DNA of 64,000 nt from the NCBI GenBank assembly GCA_030440445.1, contig CP098528.1, positions 4,092,001-4,156,000 of the forward strand. The letters run 5' to 3'. The position numbers were made by a program, and so were the translations under genes. This DNA is from Halomonas sp. KG2 (GTDB lineage Bacteria; Pseudomonadota; Gammaproteobacteria; Pseudomonadales; Halomonadaceae). Shown here piece after piece: positions 52,674 to 61,955 of this stretch (the stretch's first letter is position 1; each line of letters starts with the position of its first letter). Under the pieces are notes generated by a model that saw only the letters and a program-made list of their open reading frames with translations, did not search any database and was not told where the DNA came from.

Positions 52674-54551
52674 TCATAGCTCCACTCCTTGAAGTGCAAT
52701 ACGCCGAGAGGATTGCCACGCCCATAGATAGAGTCCCGTCAGACTCGCAATGCCCACTAACCCAAGTGCGATATTCGGCACCAGCGCCAATAGCCCGGTG
52801 GTTGCCAATAGCGTACTATCCAGCCATCGGTTACCGAAGAGCCGAGCGCCCCCCAATATGCCGGCGAAAGCCAAGACAAAGGCCATGGCACGAGCGGCGG
52901 CTAAGGTAATGTCCCAAGCATCGCCTAAACCGATAAGCGCGGGGTACGCCAGGATCAGGAAAGGGATAATGTAGGTAGTTGCCCCCAGACGGATCGCGTG
53001 CCCCGCGACCTGTAACCAGCCAGCCTTAGCGATGCCAGCGGCAACAAAAACCGCAATGCACACGGGCGGAGTGATGACCGAGATGGTCGCAAAATAGAAG
53101 ACGAATAGGTGGGCAACCAGCGGCTCGATCCCGATGCGGGTTAGCGCAGGCGCCAGTACGGCAGCGACCAGCACATAAGCAGCGGTGGTAGGAATGCCCA
53201 TGCCCATAATGAGGCAGATGACCGCGACAATTAGCGCCACCAGGAGAACCTGCTCACCAGCGACACTGACTACTAGCGTCGAAAGCGTGACGCCAATACC
53301 CGTTAGGTTGAGCATTGCCACCAAAATCTGTGCCCCTGCTAGCAAAACGCCAATGATGACCATGCCCTTGCCGGCATCCTCCAGGCCTGTCACTAGCGAA
53401 CGTACGATTTGACGGGGCGGCGTTCGGTTCAACAAAGCAAAGAAAAGATAACTGATCAACAGAAAGGTAATGCCCAGGAAAGCTGCGAATTGGATGGAGT
53501 AGCCATTAAGAACGCCACCAAACAAGCCACCCAACGCGGCAACAATAGGGGTTAGACGCTTAAATTGGAGTACATCTGGCCATGCGGGAAGCTCGCTTTC
53601 AGGTACTAAAGGAAGTTCGCTTCTCACAGCTACTAAGTGCAGCGTAAAAAAGACAGCCACATAGAAAAGGAACGCGGGTAATACGGCAGCTAGGGCAATC
53701 GTGACGTAGCTGACACCAAGTATCTCCGCCATGATAAACGCCGCCGCGCCTAAAATCGGCGGCGCGATCTGCCCCCCAGTGGAGGCAACAGCTTCAACGC
53801 CGCCAGCAAAGGCCGGTGGGTATTTGAGCCGTTTCATCATAGGAATGGTGAAGTTGCCAGTGGTGGCGACGTTGGCTACCGCGCTTCCGCTGACCATAGC
53901 GAACAGGCTGGAAGCCACCGTCGCAATTTTGGCGGCCCCACCTTGGCTACGCCCGCCGATTCGCATTGAAAGATCAATAAAGGTTTGGCCACCACCTGTG
54001 TGGAGCAGCAGGCTTCCAAAGAGTACAAACGCGGCAATGGTGGTAGCGGCGACGCCGAGTAGCATCCCCCATACGCCTAAATCACCGAGAAACAGCGTTT
54101 CCGTCACGAAACTGGCATCAAAACCTCGATGGCTGAGCGGTCCTGAAAGTCGGTCTCCCAGCAGAGCATAGGCGATACCCATTGCCACTAGTAGTGGAAA
54201 TACCCATCCAATAGCCCGTCGGGCAACTTCCAAAATGGACACCACTAAAATGGCAGTGAACACCATATCCTGCGTCGTTGCCCAGGGTAAGGTAGTCAGA
54301 ATGCTGTTAGCGTTGAAAGTAATAAACAGGCAGGCAGTTATTGCTCCCAAGGCTAATAAACAATCAATGACTATCCCGAAGGGGCGCCAAGTTTTACCAG
54401 CGCCCAATGGATAAGTGAGTAACCCCAGCCCGATAACCAGCGCAAGAAAGAGACTGCGGTGAACCAAGCTTTCAAAAGGCCCGGTCGCTGAGGTGTAGAA
54501 AATGAAGCCGCCCAAAAACAGGGCGACCAGCATGAGCAGTTTATTGCGCAT
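52674..54551 (-). CDS. TRAP transporter fused permease, TAXI type (second)
   Basis: 625 residues with the DctQ-like part N-terminal and the DctM part C-terminal. MVSGSAVANVATTGNFTIPMMKRLKYPP, EAVASTGGQIAPPILGAAAFIMAE and GMGIPTTAAYVLVAAVLAPAL are typical. It ends 17 bases before the dehydrogenase start and begins 18 bases after the TAXI gene, so transporter and enzymes are one operon. Confidence 0.9.
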   Translation of the reverse strand: MRNKLLMLVALFLGGFIFYTSATGPFESLVHRSLFLALVIGLGLLTYPLGAGKTWRPFGIVIDCLLALGAITACLFITFNANSILTTLPWATTQDMVFTAILVVSILEVARRAIGWVFPLLVAMGIAYALLGDRLSGPLSHRGFDASFVTETLFLGDLGVWGMLLGVAATTIAAFVLFGSLLLHTGGGQTFIDLSMRIGGRSQGGAAKIATVASSLFAMVSGSAVANVATTGNFTIPMMKRLKYPPAFAGGVEAVASTGGQIAPPILGAAAFIMAEILGVSYVTIALAAVLPAFLFYVAVFFTLHLVAVRSELPLVPESELPAWPDVLQFKRLTPIVAALGGLFGGVLNGYSIQFAAFLGITFLLISYLFFALLNRTPPRQIVRSLVTGLEDAGKGMVIIGVLLAGAQILVAMLNLTGIGVTLSTLVVSVAGEQVLLVALIVAVICLIMGMGIPTTAAYVLVAAVLAPALTRIGIEPLVAHLFVFYFATISVITPPVCIAVFVAAGIAKAGWLQVAGHAIRLGATTYIIPFLILAYPALIGLGDAWDITLAAARAMAFVLAFAGILGGARLFGNRWLDSTLLATTGLLALVPNIALGLVGIASLTGLYLWAWQSSRRIALQGVEL

Positions 54552-54569
54552 GGAATCGAGCTCCTCGCC

Positions 54570-55544
54570 TTATTCTGACGGCGTCAGATGTTCAGGAATC
54601 TCGTATCCCTGCTCTTCAAAATAGCGTGCGGCACCTGGATGAAAGGGCACCGTTCCACTGTTTAGGGTGAGCTCGGCGATATCAACATCGGCAAGGTTAG
54701 CTAGCGCACTGACTTGCGGCTCGGGATTCTCCATCACGGCTTTAACAATTTGGTAAGCCGTTTCTTCATCAAGCTCTGGGCTTGCATGCATCGCTAAGCC
54801 AAAGCTCCAGGTTGTGTAGGCGGGCATGCCATCGGCCGCTCCCTCAGGAATATTGACCACGGAAATATCAGGCATTTGTTCATTCAGAATTTCAGCCTGT
54901 TCATCGCTAAGCGACAGCACTTGGATCGGCGTAAACGTCGCAATATCCATGGAGGAACCATCCAGCTTTTCACCCACGCCAGATTTAACGTATCCCGCCA
55001 TACGGTTATCTTTTACACCGGCAACCACATCCGTAGTAGACCCGCGCACATACTCAGGGGTGAGCCCAAGCGTCTCCATAACGGCAATCGTCGTGGCTTC
55101 GGTGGCAGAGCCGGTAATACCAGGGTTAAGGCGCGCCCCGTCTAGTTCTGCCATGCTCGTAACGCCAGAATCTTCGCGCATCACAACATTTTGTGGTGCT
55201 TGGGAGTAGACCCAAAGAAGGCGGTTATCCACAGGGCGACCTTCAAACTCACCTTCACCCGCATAGGCGTGATAGCCCACGTTGGTGGTGACGAGGCCCA
55301 TATCGACCTGGTTTCTTAAAATGCGGCGCAAGTTGTCGACCGTGGCACCAGTCTCTACCACCGAGGTGCGCACACCATCCACATGCTGATTAATAATTTG
55401 CCCAACAGCGACGAAATAGCCGTATTGGCTAGAGGATGTGGAGGTAGAGCCAATTAAAAGCTGTTCTTCTGCTTGGGCCGCAGTGCCAACGATCAAGCCA
55501 GCACTGAGGATAGCGGTTAAGAGCGGCGTTTTTAGCGAGTACAT
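54570..55544 (-). CDS. TAXI-family TRAP solute-binding protein (second)
   Basis: 324 residues. Signal peptide with cleavage probably after AQA (near residue 26). LLIGSTSTSSSQYGYFVAVG is the ligand-site opening, altered from the usual GTGGxYYPxG, and HPGAARYFEEQGYEIPEHL closes the protein as in the TAXI protein at 7429. The second ATG (55544) has better ribosome-site spacing than the first (55550). First gene of the AtuA/BKACE operon. Confidence 0.88.
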   Translation of the reverse strand: MYSLKTPLLTAILSAGLIVGTAAQAEEQLLIGSTSTSSSQYGYFVAVGQIINQHVDGVRTSVVETGATVDNLRRILRNQVDMGLVTTNVGYHAYAGEGEFEGRPVDNRLLWVYSQAPQNVVMREDSGVTSMAELDGARLNPGITGSATEATTIAVMETLGLTPEYVRGSTTDVVAGVKDNRMAGYVKSGVGEKLDGSSMDIATFTPIQVLSLSDEQAEILNEQMPDISVVNIPEGAADGMPAYTTWSFGLAMHASPELDEETAYQIVKAVMENPEPQVSALANLADVDIAELTLNSGTVPFHPGAARYFEEQGYEIPEHLTPSE

Positions 55545-55674
55545 AGTCATTGCTCTCTCTGGGTATTGTGGGTTGTTGGTTCCAGAAGATGTACGTCATT
55601 TGACTTATTAAGAATGAGAGAGCCTGCTAGTATTTGTCTAATATAATTATACGAACGAGACTTTTACTTTATTT

Positions 55675-56592
55675 ATGCAGCCTTCTATACGTCAGTTAAA
55701 AGCTTTTGTAGCGATCGCCGAGTTCGGCAGCTTCGTTGAGGCTTCCGAGCGCCTCTACATGTCACAGCCAGCGTTAAGCATTGCCATTCGTAAGTTAGAA
55801 GAGTGTGTCGGTGGCGTGCTGTTCAACCGCTCTCCTCGCGGCGTGCAGCTCACCCCAGAAGGAAAGTTTTTTCTGCCCACCGCTAGACGACTGATTAGCG
55901 ATTGGGATGAAGCTCTGGGCGACCTTGGAGAGCTGTTCAACAAACAGAGAGGCAAAATAACGTTAGCAGCGTTGCCGACATTAGCGGCGGGATTTTTACC
56001 GACCGTGCTAGCCGACTACCGTCAACGCTTTCCCAATATTGCTATTAGTGTTCACGATGTGTTGGCTTCCCAGGTGGATGACTTGGTGAGTGACCAGCGG
56101 GCAGATATTGGGCTATCGGTACAACCGCTACTCGCAGAAGCGACCCATTTTGAATCACTCGTAGAAGATTACTTTGTAGCGGTATGTCCGGTTGGGCACC
56201 CCTTGTTGGCGTTGGAAACCGTTCCTTGGGAGACGCTACTGCACTACCCCATTATTGGGTTGAGCCGTCTTTCGAGTACGCGCGCTGCAATTGAGAACGT
56301 GTTGAACGAACTGAGTTTGGAAATGGATTTGATGTGTGAAGTGAGCCAAATAGGTACAGCTGGACGAATGGTCGCCGCAGGCCTCGGGGTTGCTGCACTT
56401 CCTTCGCTCAGTTTCCGTCAGATTTCTGCAGAAGGTATAGAGTGGCGTCCTTTAACTGATCCTTATGTGCCCCGTTCGCTGGGAATCATTACACCATCCC
56501 GAGGTTCACCCTCTGCTGCGGCAACCACCATGTTGGAAACCATACGGGCACACGCCGGACAATTAGGAGGCATTTCTACCCATGAACACTAA
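55675..56592 (+). CDS. LysR-family transcriptional regulator
   Basis: 305 residues. Helix-turn-helix GSFVEASERLYMSQPALSIAIRKLEECVG, then a LysR effector domain (GRMVAAGLGVAALPSL near 245). Divergent from the TAXI-TRAP/AtuA/BKACE operon across 130 bases that include an A/T palindrome TATAATTATA (55642-55651), so it is the likely pathway regulator. No clear ribosome site. Confidence 0.86.
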   Translation: MQPSIRQLKAFVAIAEFGSFVEASERLYMSQPALSIAIRKLEECVGGVLFNRSPRGVQLTPEGKFFLPTARRLISDWDEALGDLGELFNKQRGKITLAALPTLAAGFLPTVLADYRQRFPNIAISVHDVLASQVDDLVSDQRADIGLSVQPLLAEATHFESLVEDYFVAVCPVGHPLLALETVPWETLLHYPIIGLSRLSSTRAAIENVLNELSLEMDLMCEVSQIGTAGRMVAAGLGVAALPSLSFRQISAEGIEWRPLTDPYVPRSLGIITPSRGSPSAAATTMLETIRAHAGQLGGISTHEH

Positions 56593-56836
56593 AAAGCTGC
56601 TCCAATGTCGCCAAGGCTTACCCCATCGGTTTCAGTATGCTGCTGGATACCCTGGGCTGACTGTTGGAAGGGCTATATATTTACGATAAGTAGGACTGGC
56701 AAGCCAATTCACTTAATTGGCGTGGAATTTTCAAGCGCTCAACGGCAGATAGTGGCGTTTGAGGTGGAGACGCTGTAGCGCACAGCTGCTTATCGCTAGA
56801 ATCACACAAACTGCCAATCCCTGATCGGAGAACATC

Positions 56837-57685
56837 ATGTCATCCCCCCTTGTGACGACCCAATGGCTGCAAGACAACCTAGATAACGAACGGTTAGTGC
56901 TGATCGATGCGAGCATGGCGACGGTGATTGGCAAAGAGCCTATCGTCTATGATCGCCCGGTGTGGATACCGGGTAGCCGCCAGATCGATCTTGAAGGCGT
57001 GCTTTGTGACACCGGCTCTTCTCAGACCCACGCCTTTCCAACAGAGGAGCAAGTCACTGAGGAAGCTCAAAAGCTGGGCATTACGGCCGAAAGCCTCGTC
57101 GTACTGTACGATAATCAAGGTATCTATTCGGCGCCTCGGGCTTGGTGGATTTTCCGATCAATGGGTGTTAAACACGTTTTTGTTCTGGATGGAGGATTGC
57201 CACAGTGGCTAGCCGAGCAGCGGGACGTTGTTTCTACCATCACGGAAACGACAACCAAGCCAGGCAACTTCGTCGCCAACCTTGATCACAGCCGAGTGCG
57301 AAACTCAGCGTACGTTTTGCAATATCTGGACGATAGCCGAGTAACCGTTGTTGATGCCCGATCACGTTCACGCTTCCTGGCACAGGTACCTGAACCCCGC
57401 CCTGGGGTGCGCAGTGGGCATATCCCCAATTCTCATAATCTGCCGTTTACAGAGGTGCTAGAGGGAAATTGTTTTAAACCTGTTAGCGAGCTGAAGGCAA
57501 TCTTTATAACGCTTGCTCCGTCTCTCCAATCTAACAATGAACCCCAACTGGTGTTTTCCTGTGGCTCGGGCATCACCGCCTGCATCATTCTACTGGCCGC
57601 CGAACTGGCGGGATACCATCAGCTATCGCTGTACGACGGTTCTTGGGCAGACTGGGGGAGCGATGAATCACTCCCAGTGGCTTAG
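56837..57685 (+). CDS. Thiosulfate/3-mercaptopyruvate sulfurtransferase (tandem rhodanese)
   Basis: 282 residues in two rhodanese domains. Active-site Cys242 in SCGSGITACII matches the CGSGxTA loop of 3-mercaptopyruvate sulfurtransferases, and SWADWG follows. The N-terminal inactive domain has the IPGSRQIDLEGVLCD type entry. It moves sulfur to cyanide or thiol acceptors. It stands alone, with GGAG near the ATG, and is convergent with a chemoreceptor. Confidence 0.88.
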   Translation: MSSPLVTTQWLQDNLDNERLVLIDASMATVIGKEPIVYDRPVWIPGSRQIDLEGVLCDTGSSQTHAFPTEEQVTEEAQKLGITAESLVVLYDNQGIYSAPRAWWIFRSMGVKHVFVLDGGLPQWLAEQRDVVSTITETTTKPGNFVANLDHSRVRNSAYVLQYLDDSRVTVVDARSRSRFLAQVPEPRPGVRSGHIPNSHNLPFTEVLEGNCFKPVSELKAIFITLAPSLQSNNEPQLVFSCGSGITACIILLAAELAGYHQLSLYDGSWADWGSDESLPVA

Positions 57686-57720
57686 GCTTTGTATGGATGG
57701 CTCTGGTCAAGACTGTTTCT

Positions 57721-59361
57721 TCAGCACGGTAACTTCAGGTTGCGCTGCGGCGTGAACTGAGAGGTCTGTTTGGGGAGCGACGAAGACGCGGCCACCGACT
57801 TTTCACCGCTAAGTTTGAACGTATCTACTAGACGAGTGAGTCGGTTGGCTTCCTCCTGAAGCGACGCCGCCGATCTACTGGTTTGCGATACCATCGTGAC
57901 ATTCTGCTGAGTGGCAGTATCCATTTGCGTCAACGCTACACCCACTTGCTGGATGCCTGACTCCTGCTCGCTCACGGCGAGCGAAATCTCATTCATCAGC
58001 CCCGACACTTGGCGTATAGCCTGCACCGTATTCTGTATTCCCTCACTGCTTCGCACCGATTGCTCGGCTACGCTAGCGATACGCTCACTAATATCCGTAA
58101 TCATTTCACGAATTTTATTGGATGAATCCGCGCTGCGACTGGCGAGCTTGCGCACTTCGCTAGCCACTACCGCGAAGCCACGGCCATGATCACCTGCACG
58201 CGCCGCCTCGACCGAGGCATTAAGCGCCAGAATATTGGTCTGGAAGGCAATCGAGTCGATGACTTCAACAATCTCACCCACCTGGCGCGAACTGGTCTCG
58301 AGCTCGCGCATCAACTCAACCGAGTGCTGAACCTCTTTAACACCCTTCTCGGCTTTTTCAGCGGCCTGACTGGAAAGCTTATCGGCATTATTGGCCGACT
58401 CGCTGTTCTGACGCACGATGGAAGACATCTCTTCCATGCTGGACGCCGTTTCTTGCAGAGCAGAAGCCTGCTCCTCGGTGCGTGACGCGAGATCCTCGCT
58501 ACCTGAAGCAATTTCACCAGACGCTATATTGACATTGTAGGCCCCATCGCGAACCGCCTGAAAGCTGGTATCCATACGCGCAATAAAACCATCAAACTCA
58601 CGGGCCAGTTCGCCAATCTCATCACGTCGCTTGCTATCAATGCGTGCGGTAAGATCACCCTCGCCTTGGGTAATATCGCGAATGCGCCTGCTGACTTGAC
58701 GAATGGCTCGGGACATCAGGTTCGGCCCCATCAAGGCGATCACCAGCGTGGCCAATAACACGAATGCCGTGAAGCCCATCACCCAGCGTTGCTGCACGGC
58801 GACTGCCGCCAGTGTTTCTTGCTCCAGAGCTAAGCCACGCGCGTCGGCGCTTTCTCCGGCAACGTTGTAAAGCTCACGCAAGTCATTAAAGGCCGCTAAC
58901 GAATCTCTCTCCAACTGCTCTTCAGCGGCATCAAGCTCACCTTCCGCATGTAGGTCGAAGACGGCCTGGGACGCCGCCTCCCATGCCATATAGCGATCCT
59001 CGAACGGTTCAAGGCCCTCGCTCACCTGCGGATATGCATCCAGCAGTGTGAGGAAGTTATGCATTCGATCATAGGCTTGCTCAGCATTTTCACGGTAATC
59101 ATCGTACTGAGCGCTCGCCCCATCACTGCCCGGCGCCTCACGCAACACTTCAAGTTCAGCCACCCGGGCCTGATATAGGTCACGGTCCGCATTGAGCACC
59201 GCTGATACCGCCGGATTAAAGGAGCCACTAAACGCTGTCATGCGTTCGCGCATCGACTGAACAAGCAGGCTATCGACCACCACAACGCCTAGCAGCGACA
59301 AGGCCACCAGGATAAACGCCAAGGTATATTTCACATTGATCTTGTGGAGTTTTTCCAGCAT
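57721..59361 (-). CDS. Methyl-accepting chemotaxis protein
   Basis: 546 residues. N-terminal helix (about 14-34), a four-helix-bundle periplasmic sensor (about 35-188), second membrane helix (about 191-212), HAMP (213-265) and the cytoplasmic signalling domain with the hairpin tip EVIDSIAFQTNILALNASVE and GRGFAVVASEVRKLA. There is no C-terminal NWETF-type CheR tether. AGGTG before the ATG. Ligand unknown; it may steer the cell to the acids imported by the nearby TRAP systems. Confidence 0.9.
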   Translation of the reverse strand: MLEKLHKINVKYTLAFILVALSLLGVVVVDSLLVQSMRERMTAFSGSFNPAVSAVLNADRDLYQARVAELEVLREAPGSDGASAQYDDYRENAEQAYDRMHNFLTLLDAYPQVSEGLEPFEDRYMAWEAASQAVFDLHAEGELDAAEEQLERDSLAAFNDLRELYNVAGESADARGLALEQETLAAVAVQQRWVMGFTAFVLLATLVIALMGPNLMSRAIRQVSRRIRDITQGEGDLTARIDSKRRDEIGELAREFDGFIARMDTSFQAVRDGAYNVNIASGEIASGSEDLASRTEEQASALQETASSMEEMSSIVRQNSESANNADKLSSQAAEKAEKGVKEVQHSVELMRELETSSRQVGEIVEVIDSIAFQTNILALNASVEAARAGDHGRGFAVVASEVRKLASRSADSSNKIREMITDISERIASVAEQSVRSSEGIQNTVQAIRQVSGLMNEISLAVSEQESGIQQVGVALTQMDTATQQNVTMVSQTSRSAASLQEEANRLTRLVDTFKLSGEKSVAASSSLPKQTSQFTPQRNLKLPC

Positions 59362-59728
59362 TGAGTCACCTGGTAGTTATCTGATTTATTGTAGTGATGG
59401 CTAACTTTGGCAGGATGCAGTTTAATCCTAGTCATTATTATCGGCTGCGATGGAACGGGCTTTAATATAGTGGCGAACGCGATATTGCATATAAAAAGAG
59501 CGGGTAGCTTCTTCAACGTTCGCGCGCAAGAGTAAACATTTTGACCGCGAAGGCTTCAGCAGCACAGCGATCGCGTTGGTTCAACAACAGCGCAATAGGT
59601 GGGAATATACTGAATAACCTGCGCCACAACTTGCGTTAGATTACAGCTAAAGGTCATCAGATAAATATCAGGGTTACGCACATGTGCTGGCGGATTTGGC
59701 AAACGGATGAGATAGATTTGACACAGCC
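59362..59728. other. Intergenic region, no gene seen
   Basis: Between the chemoreceptor start and the tRNA fragment terminator. It must hold the chemoreceptor promoter. No convincing frame, RNA or repeat was seen. Confidence 0.4.
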
Positions 59729-59762
59729 AAAACAAAAGAGCCTACGCGTTAACGTAAGCCCT
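59729..59762 (-). terminator. Terminator of the original tRNA-Arg gene
   Basis: On the reverse strand GGGCTTACG-TTAA-CGCGTAGGC forms a stem with one mismatch, followed by TCTTTTGTTTT. It lies just after the CCA end of the tRNA fragment and is host DNA left when the island inserted. Confidence 0.5.
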
Positions 59763-59772
59763 TGAGATGTTT

Positions 59773-59818
59773 TGGCGCGCCCGGCAGGAATCGAACCTGC
59801 GACCTTCGGCTTCGGAGG
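59773..59818 (-). tRNA. 3' fragment of tRNA-Arg(CCG): integration attachment site
   Basis: On the reverse strand the anticodon loop CTCCGAA (anticodon CCG), 3' anticodon strand, T-arm GGTTCGATTCC, acceptor CCGGGCGC and the encoded CCA are intact, about 46 bases. The 5' half is missing: what precedes the loop (AGTTTAGT) is unrelated. This is the direct-repeat end left by a tyrosine integrase that uses a tRNA-Arg gene; the whole tRNA should lie at the far end of the element, beyond this window. Confidence 0.85.
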
Positions 59819-59972
59819 ACTAAACTCATTTACCCTCACCCACCCCAATAGACAAATAAAAACCCTATAAATAAAGGCTTTAGATGATTTTTTTGTTTAT
59901 GCTTGTCTATTGATACCTGTGGTTATAGACTCAAAATGCAGTTACCAGAGTGGTAATGAAAAGGAGTCTGCC

Positions 59973-61238
59973 GTGATAACCACTGACCGCCAGCTAAAAG
60001 CACTCAAGCCCAAAGGCACCGTTTATTGGGAAAGCGTGCTGTCACCCCATGGTGGCGGCCTGGCTATTCGTGTACAGCCCACCGGTTCAAAAGCTTGGTA
60101 TTACCGTTACCGCTTCAATGGCAAACAAGACACCTACAGCCTTGGCCGCTATCCAAGCGTAGGCTTGCAGGACGCTAGAGAAAGTCACGGTGAAGCTGTA
60201 ACACTTCACACTCAAGGCATTAACCCAAAACACGCACAGCGCGATGAAAAGGCGCGCAATGAGTCAGCCTGGACAATGGCAGAGCTTTTCGAGCTATGGC
60301 TTCAGAGCTACGCAAAGACCCCCACGGTACGGACTAAGCGCACGCCTTCACCGCTTGTTGTAGAGCAAGCGTGCTGGCGTTGGGGCCATTACCTAAAAGA
60401 GCGTGTAGGTACGCTGCTGGTCAAAAACGTTGATGCCCGCACGGTGAAAAGTACCATTTCCAAAATAGCGGGGACGCAATCAAGAAACCAAGCGAGCAAG
60501 TGCTTAACCCTGCTGCGGGCAATGCTGGCGTATGCAGAGGCGCATGGGCAGATCGACACCAACCCCGCTCAAGGAATTCAGCCAGGCCAACTAGGCGCTA
60601 CAAAGTCAGCTCCGCGTGACCGTGTATTGAGCCTTGCAGAGATCGAGCGCCTCTGGGATGCGATAGAGAACGCCAACCTAGACGCTAGCGCCGCCGCTGC
60701 CCTCAAGCTGCTAATTCTGACTGGGCAACGACGGGGGGAGCTACTAAAAGCCAAATGGCAAGATATCGACTTAGATAGTGCTAGTTGGACACTGCCAGCC
60801 ATAACCACCAAATCGCGCCGGGAGCATACCGTTTACCTTTCCAGTTCAGCCGTTGACCTACTACGGGAGCAGCAAGCTGTAACGGGAAATCTGAATTACG
60901 TGTTTGAGAGCCAGCGAGCCAGTGGCCAGCCGATTGGCGACGCCAGCCTGACTACCGCTATTGCACGACTTCAGGGCCGCAAACTGGCAAAACAGAACAT
61001 GAACGCACCGCTTGCCGATATGCCACGCTTCAGCGTTCATGACCTGCGCCGCTCATTCGCTACGGGCCTGCTAAAACATTTTGGCACTGCACCGTATGTT
61101 GTCGAGCAAATGCTAAACCACGCCCCAACAGATCGTTTGATTGAAACCTATCAGCGCCACGACTATGCCAGAGAGCAACGCGAAGCATGGCAAGCGTGGG
61201 GGCAGTTAGTATTGAACAGGAAAGAGAATGACGCCTAG
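59973..61238 (+). CDS. Tyrosine-type integrase, P4 family
   Basis: 421 residues from the GTG at 59973, which has AAGGAG 7 bases upstream; the frame opens at a TTG at 59910. The N-terminal DUF4102-like arm-binding domain (YYRYRFNGKQDTYSLGRYP) is followed by a core-binding domain and the catalytic domain with Arg253 (TGQRRGE), His356-x-x-Arg359 (HDLRR), His383 (LNHAP) and Tyr393 (ETYQRHDY). All catalytic residues are intact, so the island may be mobile. It lies 155 bases from the tRNA fragment. Confidence 0.92.
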   Translation: MITTDRQLKALKPKGTVYWESVLSPHGGGLAIRVQPTGSKAWYYRYRFNGKQDTYSLGRYPSVGLQDARESHGEAVTLHTQGINPKHAQRDEKARNESAWTMAELFELWLQSYAKTPTVRTKRTPSPLVVEQACWRWGHYLKERVGTLLVKNVDARTVKSTISKIAGTQSRNQASKCLTLLRAMLAYAEAHGQIDTNPAQGIQPGQLGATKSAPRDRVLSLAEIERLWDAIENANLDASAAAALKLLILTGQRRGELLKAKWQDIDLDSASWTLPAITTKSRREHTVYLSSSAVDLLREQQAVTGNLNYVFESQRASGQPIGDASLTTAIARLQGRKLAKQNMNAPLADMPRFSVHDLRRSFATGLLKHFGTAPYVVEQMLNHAPTDRLIETYQRHDYAREQREAWQAWGQLVLNRKENDA

Positions 61239-61322
61239 ATCATGAAAGTTTCTCAACACAAAACCCTAATACATCCATTAAATTCATAAATGAAATGAAA
61301 TCAGGCAATACGTATGGGGCTT

Positions 61323-61350
61323 TATGAAACACTATGAAATGATATGAAAC
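61323..61350. repeat. Three helically phased TATGAAAY direct repeats
   Basis: TATGAAAC at 61323, TATGAAAT at 61333 and TATGAAAC at 61343 have an exact 10-bp period. They lie 85 bases after the integrase stop. Related ATGAAAT units occur at 61289-61300. The spacing puts all three on one face of DNA, suggesting arm-type integrase, AlpA or replication-protein sites. Confidence 0.55.
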
Positions 61351-61439
61351 ATTAAAAAAGAATCCAAACTCAGCGTAAGCATTTGATTATAAAAATATTT
61401 GTAGAATGCCGCAGGTTTACAGTAGGTAAAATATGAGGA

Positions 61440-61754
61440 ATATTATGCAAGTCGTCGGCAGATAAGAGCTGACAAAGCAAACGGCCAGCAGCTCGGACCA
61501 GGTCGCCAAACTTCGACCGAGATGCTGACCACCACCGCCAGAGGCGGGAACGCTATTGCAGATACTCATATGCACAAACGCATTATTTCATAAACCCAGT
61601 GCGCCAACACTGGTAGAGCGATGCGCTGCATATAAAAGAGTAAGCGGAACTATGTACCGCTGTGTTCAGCTTAATCTATGCATGCATGCGTAGACAAGCA
61701 GAGCGTGCAACTGCACAACTTCCTCGTCGCTGGCTCCAATATGGAGAACAGCAA
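61440..61754. other. Structured non-coding region before alpA
   Basis: About 315 bases without a gene. Short hairpins follow one another: CCAGTG-N6-CACTGG (61596-61613), AGCG-ATG-CGCT (about 61617-61627) and GCGG-N9-CCGC (about 61646-61662). P4-type elements keep a small regulatory RNA upstream of their replication genes, so a leader or small RNA is possible, but no known family can be named. Confidence 0.35.
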
Positions 61755-61955
61755 ATGCCACCTCGCTTACTCACAGAAAAACAGGCTGCTGAATACACAG
61801 GCTACCGTCCGGCCACATTCCGGCAATCACGCTGGACCGGCCAGCTCGGCGGTCACCCCGCCCCGAAATCTATCAAAATTGGCCGTGCTGTGCGCTACGA
61901 AATTACAGAGCTAGACGCCTGGATTGAGAGTATTAAGCTCGGGGCTAACAAATGA
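61755..61955 (+). CDS. AlpA-family helix-turn-helix regulator/excisionase
   Basis: 66 residues from the ATG at 61755 (GGAG 8 bases upstream); the frame opens at 61662. LLTEKQAAEYTGYRPATFRQSRW is a MerR-like helix-turn-helix, followed by the wing with KSIKIGRAVRYEITELDAWI. AlpA proteins act as activators or directionality factors of P4-family integrases. Four-base overlap with the next gene. Confidence 0.85.
   Translation: MPPRLLTEKQAAEYTGYRPATFRQSRWTGQLGGHPAPKSIKIGRAVRYEITELDAWIESIKLGANK

Noticed and set aside
59657..59848. A 63-codon reverse frame across the tRNA fragment
   Set aside because: The translated VAGSIPAGRA stretch is the usual false protein produced by a tRNA T-arm and acceptor stem.
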